From: Galeopsis tetrahit
Taxonomy: Eukaryota > Streptophyta > Magnoliopsida > Lamiales > Lamiaceae
Assembly (NCBI GenBank): GCA_963675135.1
Contig: OY776129.1
Coordinates: forward strand, 45,024,141-45,088,140
DNA: 64,000 bases
Reading direction: 5' to 3'
A program made the translations under genes and the position numbers. Positions 9,774 to 21,830 of this stretch are shown piece after piece. Position 1 is the stretch's first letter, and each line of letters begins with the position of its first letter. Below the pieces are notes generated by a model that saw only the letters and a program-made list of their open reading frames with translations, had not been told where the DNA came from and searched no databases.

Positions 9774-11508
9774 TGATTCACGTATTATGCAACACCAAAA
9801 TACACAACCGCAAGTACACGGCGTATATTGTAGCGTGATAAGTACGAGGTCGATCCCACGGAGAGGTGTAGTGTAAAAGTGAAGTTTGTCGATTGAATTT
9901 TAAATAGACGGCGGTCGATAAGGTTGAAATGTGAAATTACCCATAATTATCTACCCAAACGTCACAAATAGACAATTAAACGAGTAATATAGAAATCGAT
10001 CAACAAGTGCTCATGCAAATCACAAAATGAGAGAGATACGGTTAAAACTCAATTAAGAGAAGGTAGGTTCTAAAGCACATGCAATACTAGTGAATCCATC
10101 TATGATTAACTATCTACTTAAGTGGTGTTTATGCTTTGTCTATAAGATTGATCACACAATAATGAATTAAAAGTCTTTTCAATCCAAATAATCCAAGAGA
10201 AATATCACACAACTTAGTATCTCTACCTAAATTGCATCATAAAACCCAATCATGCTCCTAAGATCATCACACATCTTCCTAATCATTGATCATTTTTCAA
10301 TCTCTCAATAAAATTAGGTCAAATGCTTGCAATCAATTAATCAAAAGATATTTTTCAATCCAATTTCAATTAACTAGGATTAACATATCACTATTGTACA
10401 CTAATGACATGTTTTGCAATATAAACCAAGCATTCAAATAGAATTAAGCCACACAACCACCAAATAAGCAAAACATTAATTCATAGACTTCAACAAAAGT
10501 ATTTACAAGGCTCTAGAACCAAAAGTGTTCTAGCCAAGAACTAACATAATCAAATTAACAAAACCAAATGAAATAACTAAATAAAAAGAGAGAGAAATAG
10601 AAAGCTTAGTCTAATGTATGGTGTGGAATGAAATTCCAAAGCTATTGGTGCCCTCCTTGCTTGAATTGATGAAGAATTGAAGAAGTTATGGCCAAATCAC
10701 CTTCAAATGTGTATTTGTATGTGTGGAATTTTAGGAATTGGGGGAAGGTACAATTGGTTTTAAGAATTGGGGCTTATATAGTGTTGGGGTAGGGTTTGGG
10801 TGCAAGAATTTCAAGTTGGTCCCTAAAAAATGGCGAAAATACTCAGAAGGCACCGAAAATGGGATGGCACGGCCGTGCACGGAGCTCGGCCGTGCCGTGC
10901 GTGATATGCGTTTGGATGGTGCTCGGCTGTGGCTATGCCTCGGCCGTGCTGCTCGGCTTCAAAAAATTCTCGGGCTCGGCCAAGCATGTGTCTCGGCCGT
11001 GTTGTGTCGTGGCCTCAATGTTGTTGTATCGAGGGTGGCGTGCTCGAGAGGGTGGCTCGGCCGTGGCGCGCAAATGGGATGCTGAGGGCAGCTCGGCCGT
11101 GCTCGCTCGGCCCCCAAAACAACCTGTATCGATGGCGGCTATCTCGAGCACTCGTCTCGGGCGTGGCATGATTTTTGGCTTGGAGGACAGCTCGGCCGTG
11201 CTCTCGGTCGACCTCAAACTTTCTTGTTTTGTGCATATCTTTTGCCTTGGGTGTCCGATTGACTCGGTTCTTTTTGCTATTCCACTCCGTTTTTCGAGAC
11301 GAACCCAATGGTGCACTCCTCTTTTTGATCCAGTGAAGTATGGTAGGTGTTTTGCTCCAAATTCCATCGTTTTTCCTACAAAATCGACAAAACACAACCT
11401 TTCCCTCATTTTGGCTCAAATCATCATATTCAATCCATAAATCAATGAAATCAACATCAAAATGGGTTTCACATGTGCATCTAAAGTGTGTAAATTCCAC
11501 CCGAATCA
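9774..11508. mobile_element. solo LTR (1735 bp)
   Basis: The unit starts TGATTC and ends GAATCA and is flanked by the perfect 5-bp duplication GAGCC (9769-9773 and 11509-11513). These are the hallmarks of an LTR left by recombination of an LTR retrotransposon. It contains a conserved-looking stretch near 9795-9870 (CCGCAAGTACACGG, GTCGATCCCACGG) of a kind widespread in plant LTR elements, and a GC-rich 3' half with many CTCGGCCGTG motifs. The predicted ORFs in the GC-rich half overlap on both strands and match nothing I recognise. Orientation is not determined. Confidence 0.75.
10867..11200. repeat. cluster of GGCCGTG motifs in the solo LTR
   Basis: CTCGGCCGTG occurs six times and variants (CACGGCCGTG, CTCGGCTGTG, CTCGGGCGTG) several more, at irregular spacing of about 35-110 bp. 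GCACGGCCGTGC at 10868-10879 is a perfect palindrome. This GC island stands out in the AT-rich window. Confidence 0.7.
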
Positions 11509-12002
11509 GAGCCCTGCCTTGTCGTTGTTGCCTCCACGACCATTTGAAACAGAGGCCCATAAAACAATCTTAATTTCATCCCTCTCTTTTGCACTATTTC
11601 ATTATTCGCCTGTTTCACAATTGTTTGCACATTTCAAATGAATTTTTTTATTTATAAATCCATCTCTCACAATATTCACTTATTTATACAAAATGTCATT
11701 ATTTTTACACTCAATTCAATAATTTACTTTACTTTACTTTATTCGTAAAAGATTATAAAATTACCCTTCAACACTCCATTCATCACACAATGTTTTTTTA
11801 CTTTGTGTGCCCATTTATTTTGATGCAAACATTTATGGGGCGGAAGAAATATGTTTTATGATGAGAGGAGATAAATAAATCATTAGATTGTAAACATTTA
11901 TGGGGCAAACATTTATTTTTTTACTAGACAAAAAATATTGTTATAAAGATTTGAAATTGTAATCATTAGATTTTTTGAACTTTCACCAAAGGTAAAGACT
12001 AG

Positions 12003-12228
12003 TATGCACTCGAGTGCATGTTGTGCACTCTAATCTAAAGAAAAGTGTATGTTATTAAACTGAAAAGTACAACACAATATTACTAAAAAGTGTAAGTCAC
12101 TATGACTAAAAATATTATTATACAGTTTAATAATTGAAAAGTGCAACACCATTTATCAAAAAGTGTAAGTCAGTAAAACTGAAAAGTGCAACATGGACTA
12201 AAGTGCACAACATGCACTCGAGTCCATA
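12003..12228. mobile_element. MITE with about 27-bp inverted ends
   Basis: The left end TATGCACTCGAGTGCATGTT and the right end (inward) TATGGACTCGAGTGCATGTT are near-perfect inverted repeats. The interior repeats AAAAGTGCAACA and AAAAGTGTAAGTCA. Target duplication is unclear, so the superfamily is open. Confidence 0.65.
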
Positions 12229-12706
12229 GCAGACCAACAGTTCACCAAATTAAACACCCATTTCATATTTGTTTTTTTCTTTTGTTCCAACTATTTGAAT
12301 TTGGGTGTGAACTGCAAACATCAAATTCTTAATTTTTTATTTTATTTTTACTATTTTTTTGTGAAATTTCGGAATATATTTTCGATAATTTGCTACTTTT
12401 TCGGAACTTATGTCCGATTTTTATATGTTTTCTGACTTTTTTTTTTCTGAAGTCATGTTTTTCGAGAAAAAAAATCGAGGTTGGCTGTCGACGCGGCGGA
12501 GATTCGGCAACAGGTTGTGGAGTGTAGAATTAGGGTTTAATGAGTTGTACTTAATTTAATTGATTAACGGGTGATAATGTCTTATTACATATAAATTTTT
12601 TTATGAGGTTGAAGACAAAAAAAAAAAAGGGCATTTAGCGGTGGCCATATAATGAGATAACAAATGAAATCCTAAACTCAATTTTTTGTAATCTAGATTA
12701 TATTTT

Positions 12707-14715
12707 GGCGTGGGTTATATACCTTCCATCAATTAAATATACTCCCCGATACATGTATGATGTATTCCCAAAAAAAAAAATGTACTCTCCCAAATTATCT
12801 ATACTACTCTTTTTTTTCAAAAAATTAAAAACTCTAATATTCTATTTTCTTTCTTCCCTTGAGCGTTGCCGGCCCCCGCCTCACCACACCCCAGCCTCGC
12901 TAGCCCGCTGCCCCACCCTACCCCCACATTTTTGAGAAAAACATTATTTACGTTTAGTAACTTTTACGTATTTTGAAAAACGTCCAAAAATAGTTAAAAT
13001 TTTAATTTACGTCCAATTTTCGCTAGAAATCCTCAAATTTATGTAAATGAGATATAAATTGAGCAATTAAAAACCTTATGGGACGTAAATTAAATTTTTT
13101 ATTAAAATGGAACGTTAGGCGAAAAAGATAAAAATATTAAAAAAATGTGTACATTTCACTATAAAATTAATGTAGTTTATGTTATACAATCAAATAAAAA
13201 AATAATTCATTTATGAATAAATGAACTGAATTATTCATAAATTAACTTATTTTAATATAAAAAAATAATTCATTTATTCATAAATTAATTAATTATTATA
13301 AAATTCAATTAACTTACCTAATTCATTATTAGAAAAATTATTAACTTTCCTAATTAGAAAAAAATTATAATTACAATATAAGTATTATAAAATTATTTAT
13401 TTATTTTAACGTAATCAAATAAATATAAAAATTTATCTAAGTATTACACTAAGTGGGTCCACATATTTTGTACGAACTAATATCAAATTAAAAATTATAT
13501 AATAAAAATGAAAAAACAATAAAATTAACAAATTGTTAAAAAAATATATTGTTCATCATCATCTTTCAATTACCGTGGGTAAGGGGTGAGAATTTTAAAT
13601 ATTTGTGGATTTTTGTATTTATTTAAAATATTAAAATAATTGTTAAGTTTTAATAAGAGTTTTTGACAATTATAATAAAAAAAATTATTTGGGATTTTTA
13701 TTATTTTAAAGATAAATTTATATTTATTTGAGTATGTTAATTAATTTTTTAAATTGTTTTTTTAATTAGGTTAATTGAATTTTTAAATAATTAATTAGGT
13801 AAGTTAATTGATTTTTCTAGTAATTAATTGACTTAGAAATAAATCTTGATTTTTTTTTATATTATGTTTTTTTTTTTTTGATATTATGATAAATTATTTA
13901 CTTATTTAAATATTATTCTAAATTTATTTTCATATATTTTAAAATATTATTTATTATTTTAATTAATATTCATAATTTATTTTATAATACTTATACTGTA
14001 AGTATATTTTTTTTCGAATTTGGTAAGTTAATAATTTTTCTAATAATGAATTAGGTAAGTTAATTGATTTTTATAATAATTAATTAATTTATGAATTATT
14101 TTTTTATTTGATTGTATAACATAAACTACATTAATTTTATAGTGAATTGTAAACATTTGTAGAATATTTTTATCTTTTTCGCATAACGTCCCATTTTAAT
14201 TAAAAATTTAATTTACGTCCTATTTACATAAATTTGGGGATTTCCAACGAAAATTGGACGTAAATTAAGCAATTGAAAAAGTTATAGGACGTAAATTAAA
14301 ATTTTAACTATTTTGGGACGTTTTTCAAAAAAGGTAAAAGTTACGGGACGTAAATAATTTTTTTCTCCACATTTTCCCTCTTTTTTCCTTCGTTTTTTCT
14401 ATTTCTTCCTTCGTGCCCAGCCCGCGCCCATTCCTCATCTTCTTGTCTGTTTTTTTCTTTTAATTTTAAATTTTTTGATAAACACTAGTTAAAAATTACA
14501 CTATTGTCGATAATTTTTTTAAAATTTCTGTGACGGGTGTACGGCGATCGCCGAAAGTAGCAACAGTGGCGGCAACTTAGGGTTTGGATTTGGGAAGTGT
14601 ATTTATTAAGTCTATTTTATTCAAAGAACAATTTAAATAATATTTAACATGATTATTAAATTAAAAATGTGATAGAGTACATCTAACAATCATGGAGGGG
14701 TATATAACCCACGCC
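12707..14715. mobile_element. GC-rich MULE-type element, interrupted
   Basis: Ends are GGCGTGGGTTATATACC in inverted orientation, flanked by TATATTTT on both sides (12699-12706, 14716-14723). The C-rich block at 12860-12925 and the ends resemble those of 27148-28313, so they belong to one family. A foldback element (12934-14367) is inserted in it. Net length without that insertion is about 570 bp. It directly abuts the next element at 14724. Confidence 0.65.
12934..14367. mobile_element. foldback element with about 390-470-bp inverted arms
   Basis: Arms 12934-13400 and 13980-14367 are inverted copies over most of their length (for example GTAGTTTATGTTATACAATC near 13174 and its complement near 14130). 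The arms repeat the motif TTTACGTCC. Flanks CACATTTTT (12925-12933) and CACATTTTC (14368-14376) form an imperfect 9-bp duplication, which fits MULE-type insertion. No ORF. Confidence 0.7.
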
Positions 14716-15084
14716 TATATTTTGGTTTTGACTATATGCACCTCCATTTTGGAGAGATGCACTCCCCCTTTCAATTTATTAATAGAATAATAGGGTAAAA
14801 AACCAAAAATATCTTTCATTAAAATACAGCATACTAGATGCACCCCCCTACTGTCATTTCTTTCACCTTATCCCTAAACCAAACTTTCGGACGCCGTCAC
14901 CATTTTTTCTGGTAGCAAGAAATCAAAAAAATTCAAAAATCTCAACAAATCAACCATATTCATCCATAAAACACCATTATCAAACACATTAAGAAGAATG
15001 TTTAGTTATCAAACCTCTTTTTTTCGGCCTAAAAAAAACTTAGAAAATCTAAAAAAAAAATTAAAAAAATTTCGTCAAACCAGT

Positions 15085-15142
15085 GCCGACCATATATCCT
15101 CCCGTCGACAAAATGTTGTCGCCATGAGGATATATGGTCGAC
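15085..15142 (+). repeat. stem-loop A of the 14724 element
   Basis: Arm 15085-15100 pairs with 15127-15142 (15 of 16 positions). The outer stem contains GTCGACCATATATCC and its complement. A weaker inner stem surrounds the loop. Confidence 0.75.
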
Positions 15143-15156
15143 CAACAAAGGTCGAT

Positions 15157-15238
15157 CGACACTGTAATGTCGACCATATACACTCTCGTCGACAACATTT
15201 TGTTGACGAAATTGTACATGGTCGACATTACAGTGTCG
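15157..15238 (+). repeat. stem-loop B of the 14724 element, perfect 21-bp outer stem
   Basis: Bases 15157-15177 are the exact reverse complement of 15218-15238. The stem contains GTCGAC. A second inner stem forms around TCGTC and GACGA. Confidence 0.85.
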
Positions 15239-16200
15239 AAAATTAAAAAAAAAAAGTTTCTACAAAAGCAGAAAACCCTAACAAACGCCCAAAAGGGGCG
15301 GACAAATCTGAGGTGTGGGTTGGGACCGTCGGCGACAAATCGGGAGAGAGTGAGGGCGCGGCCGCTGTAGAACTTTTTTTTTTACGGGTGGTGGGGTGGG
15401 GGTGCCATGGCAGAGGTTGTGGGGGGAGGGGGTGGAATGGAGGGGAGAGAAGAGAGTGAGAGGGCGGCCGCTGTAATTTTTTTTTTTTTTTGTAGAATCG
15501 AGGTGGTGGGGGTGGGGGCGAGGGCGCCATGGTAGAGGGTGGGGAATAAATGGAGGGGAGAGAAGAGAGGGAGAGGGTGGCCGCTCTAAATTTTTTTTTT
15601 TTACAGATTGGGGTGGGGGAGGGAAGAGAAGAGAGGGAGAGGAGGTTGTCGGCGAAGGGGGTCGCGGCTACAGGGGGCGGCTGCCGGCGAGTGGAATGGG
15701 GAGGAAAAAGAAGGGTTAAGGAGGTTTGGGGAGGGTGTTTGTAGTAAATATGTATTTTATAGATAAAAGGAAGAAAATGGTATTTTGGACAATTCGAGGG
15801 GAGGGTGCATTTATGTTGACAAATTTTAGGGGGGTGCATCTCTCCGAAATGGAGGTGCATATAGTCAAACCCCTATATTTTTTGTTGGCGAATGAGCCAC
15901 AATTAGTGGAACAGGCCCATTAAGGCTATCTTTACACCTCCATTTCAGATAGATGCACTCTCCAAATCAGTTTATTAATAAAATAATAGGACGAAAAATA
16001 AAAAATACTCTTCACTAAAATGTAGGATACTAAATGCACCCCTGTACTGAACGCACCCCCCTATTGTCATTCATTTTCTCTTTTCTCTAAACCACTACTT
16101 TCGACCGCCTACGACACACCATTTTCGGTGACCACCAAATAAAAAAAAATAAAAAATTTCAAAAAATACTTAGAAAAATCACAATTTTTTTTATAAATTT

Positions 16201-16282
16201 CGACCAACCAATGTCGACCATATGCACTCCCTTCGACAACGATTTGTCGACGGGAATGAATATGGTCGAAAATGATTGGTCC
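16201..16282 (+). repeat. stem-loop C of the 15924 element
   Basis: Arm 16201-16239 pairs with 16244-16282 with about seven mismatches in 39 bp. The core is GTCGACCATAT on the left and its complement on the right. Confidence 0.8.
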
Positions 16283-16300
16283 AAAAAAATTTTTTAAAAA

Positions 16301-16386
16301 TTCGACCATCTAATGTCGACCAAATACACTCTCGTCGACATCAATTTATCGACAAAAGTGTATTTGGTCGACATTACATGGTCGAA
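16301..16386 (+). repeat. stem-loop D of the 15924 element
   Basis: Arm 16301-16339 pairs with 16349-16386 and is nearly perfect, with three or four mismatches. Core GTCGACCAAATACACT. The loop is about 10 nt. Long near-perfect stems of this type resemble small-RNA precursors, but this is not shown. Confidence 0.8.
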
Positions 16387-16996
16387 AATTTTTAAAAAAA
16401 ATCTGCATAAAGCAGAAAACCCTAACTAACCAGGGGGCGGACAAACATGGGATGGCCATCATCTTGGACAAAATCAAAGGGAGCGGCCGACGTATTGGGT
16501 AGAGCCGCCGCCGGCAAGTGGTTGGGTGGGAGGGGGGCGACGTCAGATGGGGAGGGAAGAGAGAAGAAAAAAAAAAGGGGGAAGACAGGGAAGGGAGAAG
16601 AAAGAATAAGTGGGGCGGCGAATCGGGGTGGGCCGGCGAAACGGGGGAAGAAAAAAAAGCAGAAAAAAAGAGGAAAAGGGAGAAGGGAGAGGAAGCGGCG
16701 GCTACGGCGGCCAAGGTAGGGGCCGCTCCGGTGAAGAGAGGGAGGGGGCGGCCGCTGCAGAACTTTTTTTTTTACAGAAATAGGGAGAGGGCCACGGCGG
16801 CGGCTGGTGTGGTTGGTGGATTGGTGGGGGAAATGGAATGAAAAAGAAAAATTAGATTTTGGTGGAATGTGTGTAGTAATAGGAATTTTATTGAGATAAG
16901 AACATTTAAAATAATTAGTGGGTGGCCCGATTTTAGAGGGAGTATATAAATCGGTAGAGTGCATCAATTTGAAATGGAGGTGTAAATAGTCAGACC

Positions 16997-18058
16997 CATC
17001 TGGATATGGACCTTTAATCCAACACTGTCCCCCCATTGTGGCCCACTAAGTATAAGCTACTTCAGCATTGACACAATTTTCATTAAATAATTAGGTCTGT
17101 TTTTTATTGTTCCCCCCACTTAAAATAAGTGTTTATTCTAAATCAATACATATATATATATATATTAAGAAGTCAATTAAATTTTGTCTATACACCTTAA
17201 TAAATGTTTATTTGTTTGATTAAAAGAACACTTTATTTTAGTTTTTAAATAATTTTAAGAGCAAATTAAAAAGAAATACAATAAATATACATTAAAAAAT
17301 GTAAAACATCGTATAATTTATAAATAAAATAAAATTATACTTATAAAGAACATGAAGGACATGAAGGAGTAGTATATATAAGCTTAGGTTTCGTTTGGTT
17401 AGATCTTCATTTGAAATATAAAATATGTGAAATGAATTTGAGATTCTATATTTTTAAGGGACATTTGGTTCAAAATTTTGAATGTGAATGGTAATAAGAA
17501 TTATTGGATAGTAATGATTATATTGTTCATGTTCATTCTCATTACATTTTTTAGTAAAAAACTTTGAACAAGCTTAGATTGTAATTTTCTATTGAGCTCA
17601 AATGTTCAGTTTAAAGGGTAAAAAAAGGTAAAATTTTAGATTAAACCATCATTTATTAATTTGGAGCAAAATATTAACATACAGGTAGGAACATAAATAA
17701 ATTTTTTTAATTTGTTAAAATTTAATAGACACACTTTTATAAACATACATATTAATACTTTTAAAAGTACTACATTAATATTATAATTATTGTTCGTGGT
17801 GGTATCCCTATCCTATCCATACACGCACGCATAGCAATTATCAATCCCATCACAACGAGGTAGGGAACTCCAAACATAAATAAAGTGTTTTTTTTTTTTT
17901 TTTGATGGGGAAACATAAATAAAGTGTTTTTTTTTTATGGGGAAACATAAATAAAGTGTTGAGTGATAAATAACTAAAGAAAGCACATGTATCAATTTTG
18001 TATTTCTCACTAGCAATTTTTTGAAAGAGATATTGCAATTCCCTTTACAAATAAAGAT
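16997..18058. other. intergenic with simple repeats
   Basis: AT-rich DNA. Holds an (AT)n run at about 17147-17166, a degraded MITE-like stretch (CGTTTGGTTAGATC near 17389), and about three copies of GGGGAAACATAAATAAAGTG separated by poly-T at 17870-17960. No gene. Confidence 0.55.
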
Positions 18059-18243
18059 ATTAGGCTCCATCTAACTGAAAGGAAGGGATTTGATCTATGT
18101 ATTTTAAATTCACCATCCAAATTTACTCCATTTGTTTGGATTAAAAAGTTAATAACCATGACATTTGAAATCCATCTATTTTTAAAACTTTTCATTTGAA
18201 ATACCTTCTCAAATCAAATCTCTTCATCCAAACACAACCTTAA
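18059..18243. mobile_element. MITE of the TAGGCTCCAT family, short copy
   Basis: Starts TTAGGCTCCATCT and ends CCAAACACAACCTTA. It shares ATCCAAATTTACTCC, TTGTTTGGATTAAAAAG and CCATCTATTTTTAAAAC with the interrupted copy at 18292-20011. Superfamily not resolved; hAT or PIF-like is possible. Confidence 0.6.
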
Positions 18244-18291
18244 AGAAGCCTATCGGAACGAAGTTATAATAGTAATATTAAATGATTTCAC

Positions 18292-20011
18292 TTAGGCTCC
18301 ATTTGTATGGAAGGATTTGATCTATGGATTTCAAATCCACCATCCAAATCCACTCTACTTGTTTGGATTAAAAAGTAAATGAATGAATTTAAAATTCTTA
18401 ACATATTTTTTTTGGTTGCACCCTTGTGTACCAGTTACATACATGTAACTGGATCCAATAACCCATTACAAATAACACATTACTCATTTACTATATTCAA
18501 TCCAATAACCCATTACAAATAACACATGACTCATTTACTATATCAATTTGGCACATAGATTTTTTCATGGGCCTTTATTTTACTTCAATTAATTTTTTTT
18601 ATTATTTTATCATTAAAAAATATAGCTCCATTAATTTTTTAAAATTTTATTTTTTTATTTTACTCCAATTGATTTTCATATTTCTCTTTTTAATATTATT
18701 TTCTAAATTTATTTTTCTTCCTATTTATCATTTATGTTTCAAATGATAATTTTTTTCGCGTACTTTCTTTTTATGTCACAAATAATTATTCTAAAATTTT
18801 AAAGTCTAATAAAAAAAATTTAAAAATAATATTAATTGTTTTTTTTAAGTATTAAATAATATAATAATAATTTGTTTTAAAAAATAAAACAATAATCTCC
18901 CTTAGGTGCATGTGTTCAATTCTATTGGTATTATTTTACTTTAATGAATTGATGTATAATTTTCACATTATCCTTTCAAAATTTTACTTCATTCCTTATA
19001 AATTTCACTTCGTTTTACATTGTTTAATTATTTTTTTCATTCAAACTTTCATTTTTTAATCACTTTATTTTAGTTTTTTTATTAATATAACTTTTAGTTT
19101 ATAAGTGTTATGATAACAATTGATAAGTATTATGGTATATTATTAGTTAATATGCAGTACTGTACGCATTAGTTCATATACAGTATAATACTTATTAGTT
19201 TATATTGATACAAGTTCTAATGTTTTCGAGTTTCGAGTTCACATACTTTATGGTACTAATCCAAATATAGTTTAGTATTAGTTCACATATTATATAGTAT
19301 TAGTTCACACATGGTACTAGTTCAAATATAGTATAGTATTAATTCACATATGGTATATTATTAGTTAAAATATTAAATAATATTTTTATACCACATTAAT
19401 CTCTAGTACTATACAATATATTAACTAGTACTATACCATAGGCGTACTAATACTATATCGTATTTAAACTAATATTATATTTAACAAAAAATACATAACT
19501 TAACTAATTCATAATTTCAGGCATACCATGCAAATTAATACATCAATATTAAAAGATTGATATTAACTAACTAGTAAGAAGAACAAAAGTGAGAATGAAT
19601 CACACTGAACACACAATTCAATTAATAGATACGATCACACTCAATAATTTAATTTAATTGATAAAATAGTAATATACTCCGTAGTATTTTACATGTATTT
19701 TTCTTTAAAAAAATTGGGGGTGAAATTAATAAAAAAGAAGGTAAATAACTAATAACCCATGTAAAAAATTGGATTTAGTTACATGTATGTAACTTGTACA
19801 CATAAGTGCCTAAAATAATGGAATGTGTACTTATTAAAAAAAGGAGGATAAATAGTCAGTTACATACATGTAACTGGTACACACAAGTATTTGCCTATTT
19901 TTTTGAGAGGATTTTAAATCCTCCCTAAAATCATTTGAAATCCATCTATTTTTAAAACCTTTCATCTAAAATACCTACTCAAATCAAATCCCTATATCCA
20001 AACACAACCTA
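18292..20011. mobile_element. MITE of the TAGGCTCCAT family, split by a nested element
   Basis: The left part (18292-18403) and right part (19905-20011) together correspond to the complete copy at 18059-18243. The intervening 1.5 kb is a separate insertion. Confidence 0.65.
18414..19895. mobile_element. nested MULE-type element
   Basis: Inverted ends share TGTACCAGTTACAT, flanked by TATTTTTTT (18404-18412 and 19896-19904; one extra T on the left). ACATACATGTAACTGG recurs inside both ends and again near 19784. No ORF. The T-rich duplication is weak evidence on its own; the interruption of the host MITE supports the boundaries. Confidence 0.6.
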
Positions 20012-20193
20012 AAATTATTTAAAGTTGTAATCGCAATGTTAAAGAGTGTCACTCTAAATTATTGAAAAGTATTAATAATACTAAATCAGGTCATCAAACC
20101 AACTCAATTTACTCAAAAAAAAAAAAAAATTGAAGTTGCGTTAGGGGCTTAGGCACCGCCTATGCGGCCCAATTTCTGACTCAATTTTTTTTT

Positions 20194-21136
20194 GGTGGGG
20201 CTAATAACACCTCTATAAAATGTTATACACACCCCATTAAAATTTAAAATTCATTTTTTCTTACTATACACACCCCAATTATTTCATATTTACCCTTCAA
20301 CCATCATAACTAATAAAAATTAACTAAATCTTTAAAAATATATAAATTTAAAATTTAATTAACAAAAAAATAATCAATAATACAATAAAATTACGTGTAA
20401 ACGTTGAAAATATTTTAAAAAACAGCTAAATTCAATCAATTAAAAAATTAAGAAAATGAAAAAAATAATAATTAAATCTAAATAAAATCTGAAAAATAAA
20501 TAAAATAAAAAATTAAGGACTAACAATTATATTTTTATAAAATAAAGAAAATAATAAAGAAAAATCAGCTCAATATTAAATTAAAAAATAAAATCTTTAA
20601 AAATAAAATAAAGCTAAATAAAATTTAAAAATTTCAACTAAATTTTAAAAAATAATTAAATCAATTATATTTTTAATATTTATAATTAATTTAATTAATT
20701 CTTAAGATTTAGGTGTTTTTTTTAATTTTTTAGATTTTATTTATCATTATTCGAATTCTTAATTTTAATTGATTTTTTAGTTAATTATATTTTACAATTT
20801 ATTAAAAAAATTTACGAATTTAGTTATTTTTAATTGATTTTTGAATTTTTTATTTGAATAATTTATTTTTTTTCTTTTTTTTTTAAATATTTAATTTTAT
20901 CAGATTATTTTTTTAAAAAAAAATATTTATTTAAATTAATTATTTTTTAAGATTTTATTAATCTTTTAAAATACTTTTCAGATTTTAATTACTTTTTAAA
21001 AGATTTTTTCAATTTTTTTTTTTAAATTTATCTTTAATTTGTATAAGTGTTACTTAGTCATTTTACAATTATCTATTTTTATTTTTAAAATGATAGGGGT
21101 GTGTATAACATGTTTTGGGGTGTTAGTAGCCGTACC
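20194..21136. mobile_element. MULE-type MITE (943 bp)
   Basis: Ends match over about 40 bp as inverted repeats: GGTGGGGCTAATAACACC and, inward from the right, GGTACGGCTACTAACACC. Both ends then share ATGTTATACACACCCC. It is flanked by 9 and 10 T residues, compatible with a 9-bp duplication. The interior is extremely AT-rich and non-coding. Confidence 0.65.
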
Positions 21137-21830
21137 TTTTTTTTTTCTTTGATAAAACGTCGTCAAATTAATTACTCAATTATGATGAAACACAATTAGC
21201 ACTACATTTTTTAAGAAACAAGAGCACCCGAATAATTTATGGTGATTTTGGACTTCCCGACATGAACGTCCTATTGGAGTTAAACACGTTTTTTTTTTTT
21301 TGGCTAAAACATTGTTTATGGTGTGAAAACACATTTATATATTTTCGACATTATATTTGCAACTTTTTATTTCATCAGTTACCTCTTTACAATTTTCACT
21401 TTTGTTTAAAAAAAAAATTATTGCAAAGAAAAAGAAAAATTACTTAGTGTCCTAGACATTAAGGCAACTGAAAGTCACTCTCAATTACCGATTTTCAATT
21501 TCATTATCCTTACATAATATCCTGCTAAATAGCAACTAACACGTAATGTATATGACTGAATTATATCAATGTCTAAAATTGAATGGTTATTAATTTATTA
21601 CTAATAATTAAAAATTTCTAAGACTCTCAAATCATACTATTGTATAATAGTACTAGAATTCAATAACATTATAATATTGATAAATACAAAATAAAATAAT
21701 AATTAGATTTTAATACATATTTGATTCGATTATTCGGTATGGTACAGTAGAATTTAGTTCGATTTTTCGAGACAGTTAAATCGGTAATATCCATACTAAA
21801 AATTTTTTTGGTACAGTTCGGTTCAAATAA
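21137..21830. other. intergenic, nothing recognised
   Basis: AT-rich DNA with a poly-T run near 21290. No supported gene, RNA or transposon end. Confidence 0.5.

Larger units (their letters stand above)
9552..12646. mobile_element. MULE-like element containing later insertions
   Basis: The left end GGCCACGGCTAAATGCCC and the right end (read inward on the minus strand) GGCCACCGCTAAATGCCC are inverted repeats. The sequence after the left end (9552-9773) matches, in inverse orientation, 51100-51411, so this is a family. A solo LTR (9774-11508) and a MITE (12003-12228) sit inside. No transposase ORF is visible. I could not find a convincing target-site duplication, so the superfamily is inferred from end structure. 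Confidence 0.6.
14724..15871. mobile_element. GC-rich MULE-type element with two stem-loops
   Basis: Inverted ends GGTTTTGACTATATGCACC (left) and GGTTTGACTATATGCACC (right, inward) are flanked by CCTATATTTT (14714-14723 and 15872-15881). The left half carries two hairpins. The right half is purine-rich on the plus strand with GCGGCCGC patches. The ORFs called across that part are compositional artefacts. Same architecture as 15924-16996 and 27148-28313. Confidence 0.75.
15924..16996. mobile_element. GC-rich MULE-type element with two stem-loops
   Basis: Inverted ends carry TTTACACCTCCATTTCA on the left and TTTACACCTCCATTTCAAA on the right (inward). The target duplication is not clear. It has the same layout as 14724-15871: two hairpins on the left, a purine-rich GCGGCCGC-containing half on the right. 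No credible coding region. Confidence 0.65.

Noticed and set aside
10738..11560. Four overlapping ORFs of 80-214 codons in a GC-rich stretch
   Set aside because: They lie on both strands of a solo LTR that is flanked by a 5-bp target duplication. Repeated CTCGGCCGTG explains the open frames.
15243..15860. Long minus-strand ORF (205 codons), Pro/Ser/Leu-rich
   Set aside because: It lies in the purine-rich half of a MULE-type element, overlaps plus-strand ORFs, and is low-complexity with no motif. The same false ORFs appear in the sibling elements.
16346..17036. Overlapping ORFs on both strands in the 15924 element
   Set aside because: Strand-biased G/A composition removes stops by chance; no recognisable domain.
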